The notes under the pieces are model-generated. The model worked only from the letters and a program-made list of their open reading frames with translations. It was not told the DNA's origin and made no database searches. Positions 6,818 to 10,946 of a stretch of DNA of 10,946 bases are shown here, one piece after another (position 1 is the stretch's first letter; each line of letters begins with the position of its first letter). Both the position numbers and the translations under genes were made by a program. This stretch comes from Bacillota bacterium. GTDB lineage: Bacteria > Bacillota > Clostridia > UBA1381. Location of the stretch: contig JAJQAT010000072.1 of the NCBI GenBank assembly GCA_021203665.1, forward strand, positions 1-10,946, in the 5' to 3' direction.

Positions 6818-9800
6818 TCACCGGCCGATAGTAAGGCTATCCCAATCAACAACCTCGCCGCCCTCGGCGGAATTCGCATCTGACCAAATTCTTTCAAACT
6901 GTACCCAGTCTCGCTGTTCAAGCTTTTCGGTCCATGTCTCGGCTTCATCGCCTTCATTGTAGTCGTGACCGTGGCAGTTGGTCGCCTCTTGAATCTCGGC
7001 GTAATACCACGCAGACGGATCGGAATTGTCGGGCCAAGTAATCATCACGGATTCGGGCAAAAGCTTTTCCGAATCGGGATTCCTGCCGAGAGTACGATTA
7101 ATTATCGTGCAAGCCTCGGCACGGGTTACATATTCTTCAGGGCGGAACGTGCCGTCCTCGTAGCCGGACACAAGTCCCTGAGCGGCGCTGACTTCAATAT
7201 ACGCGGCATACCACTCATCTCCGTTTATATCCGAAAATCTTCCGCTGTAGGTATAATCATCGGCATCGGCAACGAAGAATCCCGCCGCTATCACTGCAAG
7301 TTCGGCACGCGTTATATGACCGTTGGGTCGGAAGGTGCCGTCCTCATAGCCTTGAACGCTGCCAAACTCGGTCATTGTGGAAACCGCGTTATTATACCAG
7401 TCTTCATCCCGGACATCCGGATAATTATTCGTCATGCTCCAGCTCGCGTTTCTCTCGGTATCGCGCAGCATACGGAAAAATATCGTTGCCACTTCGGCGC
7501 GGGTTATATATCCCTCCGGCTGCACGGAGCCGTCCGGATAACCGACTATGTACGAGTAGTGATCATCGATATTCAACACAGTTTCGCCGCTCGTTTCACC
7601 GTCGTCATTGGGCTTCGCTGTTATCATAGGCACAATTACGTTATTTGTGACTGTTATCTCCGTAAGAGAGCTTGCAACAGTACCCGATGCGTTATCGCTG
7701 TATGCCGCGTCAAACGTATCGGCATCAAATCCCGTTTCCTTCACAGAGTACTTTTTGCCGTAAGTGACATTGGCTATCTTAAGCGTTTCACCGTCTTTTA
7801 TGGTAAGCTCCGCCTCGCCTCCGGTAAATTTCACATAACCGTCATAGCTGCCGCCCGTGACATAATACGAAACAGTGGAACTGCCTATCGTTACGTCAAG
7901 CGTAAATTCCGTATCCTCATACTCGCCGTCCGAATCTCCGTTTACATTTTTGGTTATGGTTAAAGAGCCTTTTCTGCTGGCGCTGCTGCTGCCGCCGCTT
8001 GAGCTTGACGCTGTCGGAGACGGACTTGCCGTGGGCGTGGGCTCTACGGTCGGAGTCGCTGTCGGCTCCGGTACCTCTGTTGTCGGTGTCGGCGCTACGG
8101 TCGGAGTTGCTGTCGGCTCCGGTACCTCTGTTGTCGGTGTCGGCGCTACGGTCGGAGTCGCTGTCGGCTCCGGCACCTCTGTTGTCGCCGTCGGCGCTAC
8201 GGTCGGAGTCGCCGTCGGCTCCGGCGCGTTTGAGAAGTCAACCGAAACGATATAGTCCCCATCATTGTCGTCATCCGGGAATACAACCGTTTTAACGGTA
8301 TCGTTCAATAAATAACCGGTTGGAGCGGTAACCTCCTTGATATAATACGTTCCCGCGTCAAGACCGTAATAATACGCGTATCCGTCCGCGTCCGTGGTAA
8401 GCTCCACGGCATTGCCGGAGGAATCGGTCACGCTCTGTTTGCAGTCTTCATCCGAATAAATACCGAACACCGCTTCCGCCAAGCCGATGGTATCGTCATT
8501 TTCATTGTATTTAAATAATTTTACGCCGTATGTTGTAACAGTCGTATCCTGCCATTCCGTATAGCCAAGCTGCGAAGCAACATATGTGCTTGTCGATTGC
8601 GATGTGGAATATTCCAAAATGGCGGTGTTCTGATATTCTCCCGCTTTGACCTCATTCACAATAACCGGATATGTCACGGTCACCACGGCGGTGCCAATAT
8701 CATCGGATGTGAAATACGGTTCGTTGTCATCATCAACAGAGCCTAATATTTTGATAAGGTCAAGCGCAACCTCAAAGGTGCAGCCCGTATCGTCAAAGCT
8801 GTCCGTATTTTCTTCCGCTTCTCCTTCGGTATTGTCTTCAGTGTCCGCGCTGCCGCTGTCGTCCGCATTTCGCTTATCCTCCACCTCATATAATTCCTCA
8901 GGAAGCGTCTTACCGTTTACAGCCACCTGTATACTGCCAAGGTCGGGTGAGAACGCGTCGTCCATATGGTCGTGGAACGTTAAGAGATATTCGCTGTCCA
9001 AATAGCCGTCAACACCGTAGGGTATTGTGGATTTTAACTCATATTCGATAGTATCTCCTTCGGACAGCGACATTGTAACGCTGTCTCCATCCGCGTTCAC
9101 GAAAGACTTTTGAAGAGGAGGATAATCAACCTCGTTTGAGAACTCAACGCCGACGATATAGTCCCCATCCTCATCATCGTCAGGTAATACAACCGTTTCA
9201 ATCTTTTCGCTCGCCAAATATCCCGCGGGAGCGGTAACCTCCTTGATATAATACGTTCCCGCGTCAAGACCGTAATATGCCGCAGCGCCGTACCAATCGG
9301 TTGTCAGAGTATCGGTAACCGGCTCAGTACAGTCCGCGTCGGAATATATCACAAATTCCGCGTTGGGCAAAGTAAGATTGCTGTTGCCGCTCATGTATTT
9401 TAATATCTCAATACCGTATGTGATAACGTCAGTCTGCGCCGTTTCCGTATAATCCGTACCTCCGGCGGTCGTATATTCCAGAGCGGCGGTGTTTTGATAC
9501 ACTCCCGCTCTCGTAATCTCGTCCGCCTCAACCGAATATGTAACAACGATTTCGGCGGTGCCAATATCATCAGATGTGAAATACGGTTCGTCGCTATCAT
9601 CAACAGAGCCTAATATTTCGATAAGGTCAAGCGCAACCTCAAGGGTGCAGTCCGCATCGTCAAAGCTGTCCGTATTTTCTTCCGTTTCTCCTTCGGTATT
9701 GTCTTCAGTGACCACGCTGCCGCTGTCGTCCGCGTTTCGCTTATCCGTCACCTCATATAATTCATCCGGAAGCGTCTTGCCGTTTACGGTCACCTGTACG

Positions 9801-10946
9801 CTGTCAAGGTCGGGTGAGAACGCGTCGTCCATATGGTCATGGAACGTTAAGAGATATTCGCTGTTCGAATATCCGTCAACACCGTAGGGTATTGTGGATT
9901 TTAACTCATATTTTACAGTATCTCCTTCGGAAAGCGACATTACAGCGCTTGTTTCCTCGGAATCGCCGACCATGATATATTTTTCAAGCGGCGGAATCTC
10001 CATTTCCGTATTTACCAAGCTGAAGCTGAAATCAAATCCGTACGGCGATAATTGATATTGATTGTTCGTATAGTTGCCGTCGATATTATATCCCAATCTG
10101 TAAAGCTTTCCCTCTGTCGCGTCCCCGCCGACCTCCGCCGCATCAAATTCGGTTGTCTGCGGAGTGGGAATTTCCTGAGTGCCGTCTATATAACTCGGAA
10201 TATATCCATACGACGAATCATCAAGCTTTATTTTAAGACACATATTATAAAAGAATCTTGTAAGGTAATCGGCAACCTTTTCATCGCTTTCCGGCACTTG
10301 AGATGAATAATTTTTTCCGCCGCCGGAATTCATAACTTTGGTGAAGAAATCCGAATATGATATATCATCAAGCGAGGTTATACTTGTTCCGTATGTCTGA
10401 TTATAATAATATACATAATAATCATAAAGCGTGTCGCAGCCATATTCCTTATACAGAGGTGTTAGCCACGAATCGAGGAGCGACATATTTACCTGACCGG
10501 CTTTATTGGAATAAACGCTTGTATCAAGATTGCTGCTTATAAGGCTCCATACCGCGGCGTCAGCGATTCTGCGGACCGCGGGAGTTCCGTAATCGGGCGT
10601 ATATGAGGAGTCTATAACCGTGCTCAAATATCCCATTACAAGCTGCTCTTTATCGGCATAATCGATTTTAAAGCTGTCATCCTCATAAGAATAATTCGCC
10701 GAGGATTCATTTCTGACAAATATATTTATATACGCACTACCGCCCGGGGTATACACATAGCTCCACTCATCGCTTTCGGCGGCCTCTCTTACAGCATCCT
10801 CCGCGTCAAAGGAGACTCTGTAATCATCGCAGTCCTCCGGTATAATAAAGGTAATATCTATCGCCGCTGCCGATGTTGCGGTGTCAGTGCGGCACGGTTT
10901 TTGAACGAGTGAATATTTTGTAAACAATATGAACAAATTGTGAACA
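6818..10946 (-). CDS. Large SLH-anchored adhesin with tandem D2/SpaA (Cna-B) modules; 5' end incomplete
   Basis: The frame runs from the stop at 6818 to the window edge. Numbering here is from the only in-frame start-type codon near the edge, a TTG at 10936, giving 1372 residues. That TTG has no ribosome binding site and no clear signal peptide follows, so the true start is probably outside the window. Residues 1-314 are an unrecognised Tyr/Asp-rich region. Residues 315-605 and 606-903 are two copies of a fimbrial-D2-like plus SpaA/Cna-B-like module. Candidate isopeptide residues are K319/N482 and K610/N770 (D2), and K513/E566/N601 and K809/E868/N903 (SpaA). Residues 904 to about 985 are a Pro/Thr/Glu linker. 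Residues about 989-1100 are another Cna-B-like domain (K996, E1067, N1098). Residues 1126-1285 hold three good SLH repeats (GYPDGSVQPEGYITRAE and similar). The tail, 1286-1372, carries the WPD...WYYAEIQEATN signature seen after SLH repeats in gut clostridia. No LPXTG motif is present. The likely role is a surface adhesin or stalk bound to cell-wall polymer. Its ligand is unknown. Confidence 0.88.
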   Translation of the reverse strand, partial: VHNLFILFTKYSLVQKPCRTDTATSAAAIDITFIIPEDCDDYRVSFDAEDAVREAAESDEWSYVYTPGGSAYINIFVRNESSANYSYEDDSFKIDYADKEQLVMGYLSTVIDSSYTPDYGTPAVRRIADAAVWSLISSNLDTSVYSNKAGQVNMSLLDSWLTPLYKEYGCDTLYDYYVYYYNQTYGTSITSLDDISYSDFFTKVMNSGGGKNYSSQVPESDEKVADYLTRFFYNMCLKIKLDDSSYGYIPSYIDGTQEIPTPQTTEFDAAEVGGDATEGKLYRLGYNIDGNYTNNQYQLSPYGFDFSFSLVNTEMEIPPLEKYIMVGDSEETSAVMSLSEGDTVKYELKSTIPYGVDGYSNSEYLLTFHDHMDDAFSPDLDSVQVTVNGKTLPDELYEVTDKRNADDSGSVVTEDNTEGETEENTDSFDDADCTLEVALDLIEILGSVDDSDEPYFTSDDIGTAEIVVTYSVEADEITRAGVYQNTAALEYTTAGGTDYTETAQTDVITYGIEILKYMSGNSNLTLPNAEFVIYSDADCTEPVTDTLTTDWYGAAAYYGLDAGTYYIKEVTAPAGYLASEKIETVVLPDDDEDGDYIVGVEFSNEVDYPPLQKSFVNADGDSVTMSLSEGDTIEYELKSTIPYGVDGYLDSEYLLTFHDHMDDAFSPDLGSIQVAVNGKTLPEELYEVEDKRNADDSGSADTEDNTEGEAEENTDSFDDTGCTFEVALDLIKILGSVDDDNEPYFTSDDIGTAVVTVTYPVIVNEVKAGEYQNTAILEYSTSQSTSTYVASQLGYTEWQDTTVTTYGVKLFKYNENDDTIGLAEAVFGIYSDEDCKQSVTDSSGNAVELTTDADGYAYYYGLDAGTYYIKEVTAPTGYLLNDTVKTVVFPDDDNDGDYIVSVDFSNAPEPTATPTVAPTATTEVPEPTATPTVAPTPTTEVPEPTATPTVAPTPTTEVPEPTATPTVEPTPTASPSPTASSSSGGSSSASRKGSLTITKNVNGDSDGEYEDTEFTLDVTIGSSTVSYYVTGGSYDGYVKFTGGEAELTIKDGETLKIANVTYGKKYSVKETGFDADTFDAAYSDNASGTVASSLTEITVTNNVIVPMITAKPNDDGETSGETVLNIDDHYSYIVGYPDGSVQPEGYITRAEVATIFFRMLRDTERNASWSMTNNYPDVRDEDWYNNAVSTMTEFGSVQGYEDGTFRPNGHITRAELAVIAAGFFVADADDYTYSGRFSDINGDEWYAAYIEVSAAQGLVSGYEDGTFRPEEYVTRAEACTIINRTLGRNPDSEKLLPESVMITWPDNSDPSAWYYAEIQEATNCHGHDYNEGDEAETWTEKLEQRDWVQFERIWSDANSAEGGEVVDWDSLTIGR
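8049..8224 (-). repeat. 51-bp tandem repeat encoding a Pro/Thr/Glu linker
   Basis: Three complete 51-bp units (8049-8099, 8100-8150, 8151-8201) and a partial fourth (8202-8224) differ by only a few bases. Each unit is 17 codons, encoding PEPTATPTVAPTPTTEV with small variations. The unit length is a multiple of three, so copy-number changes keep the frame. The encoded segment is an extended wall-spanning spacer between the second SpaA domain and the membrane-distal SLH part of the protein. Confidence 0.92.
8228..9994 (-). repeat. Tandem duplication of an approximately 290-codon D2+SpaA module
   Basis: Copy A is at 9122-9994 and copy B at 8228-9121. In the D2 halves, matching landmarks are exactly 867 nt apart: GGTCGGGTGAGAACG at 8941 and 9808, and GTGCCAATATCATC at 8691 and 9558. 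In the SpaA halves the offset is 906 nt (GGAGCGGTAACCTCC at 8322 and 9228), because copy B has extra codons. Long blocks are nearly identical at the DNA level, for example around YLLTFHDHMDDAFSPDL and GLDAGTYYIKEVTAP. Other parts, such as the strands between D2 and SpaA, have diverged. Both copies carry the same acidic insert (DNTEGE.EENTDSFDD) inside the D2 domain. Confidence 0.92.

Noticed and set aside
6965..7963. A 332-codon open frame on the + strand across the SLH and Cna-B part of the large - strand gene.
   Set aside because: It is antisense to a frame with clear SLH and Cna-B domains. Its own translation has no recognisable domain and no good ribosome binding site. It is a shadow of codon bias.
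8049..8224. A CRISPR-like array, because of the regular short repeats.
   Set aside because: The units are directly adjacent with no unique spacers, are in frame, and encode a Pro/Thr linker.
7875..8255. A + strand frame with Gly/Val repeats opposite the 51-bp repeat.
   Set aside because: The repetitive protein is just the complement of the Pro/Thr repeat in the real gene. No ribosome binding site or independent signal is visible.
10350..10720. A possible thioester-type (TQXA) domain near the N-terminus of the adhesin, suggested by a DAAVWSL segment.
   Set aside because: The Gln of the TQxA motif is replaced by Asp, and I see no partner Cys in the expected context, so a thioester cannot be supported.

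Overview
The window looks like the chromosome of an uncultured or gut-type clostridium (Bacillota, class Clostridia). This rests on strong AGGAGG-type ribosome binding sites, TTG starts, a consensus sigma-A promoter, the lon-engB (lonA-ysxC) gene order known from Bacillota, and two secreted proteins with S-layer homology (SLH) repeats. Large SLH repertoires occur in several gut clostridial lineages, but the sequence alone does not give me a genus. I see no rRNA, tRNA, transposase, integrase, phage gene or CRISPR array.

Left part (1-1145, + strand): two small, closely spaced, probably co-transcribed genes. Each encodes a single N-terminal membrane segment followed by an extracytoplasmic coiled coil. 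The second adds a C-terminal Cys/His cluster that looks like a small metal-binding domain. A rho-independent terminator closes this unit. I cannot name either protein.

Centre (1146-6790, + strand): a consensus promoter (TTGAAA-17-TATAAT) and a leader with a hairpin precede a TTG-started lon gene (ATP-dependent protease La). It is followed after 15 nt by engB (ysxC/yihA, a GTPase for 50S ribosome assembly). After another 23 nt comes a TTG-started gene for an 829-residue secreted protein with degenerate C-terminal SLH repeats. No promoter or terminator is visible between the three, so they probably share one transcript. Lon and EngB are housekeeping functions. The SLH protein is an unexpected third member.

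Right part (6791-10946, - strand): one very large convergent gene, open to the window edge, encodes a surface protein of at least 1372 residues. In order it has an N-terminal region I do not recognise; two tandem copies of a fimbrial-D2-like plus SpaA/Cna-B-like module, with Lys/Glu/Asn residues placed as for intramolecular isopeptide bonds; a Pro/Thr-rich linker of 17-residue repeats; one more Cna-B-like domain; three SLH repeats; and a C-terminal tail. This is the layout of a rigid adhesin stalk held to the cell wall by SLH domains rather than by sortase. A perfect 13-bp hairpin with T-runs on both strands separates the two convergent surface-protein genes.

Nothing here is clearly a new defence or mobile system. 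The points most worth checking are the SLH-anchored isopeptide adhesin with its DNA-level tandem duplication, the unexplained coiled-coil pair, the structured lon leader, and the missing secretion signal at the start of the large gene.
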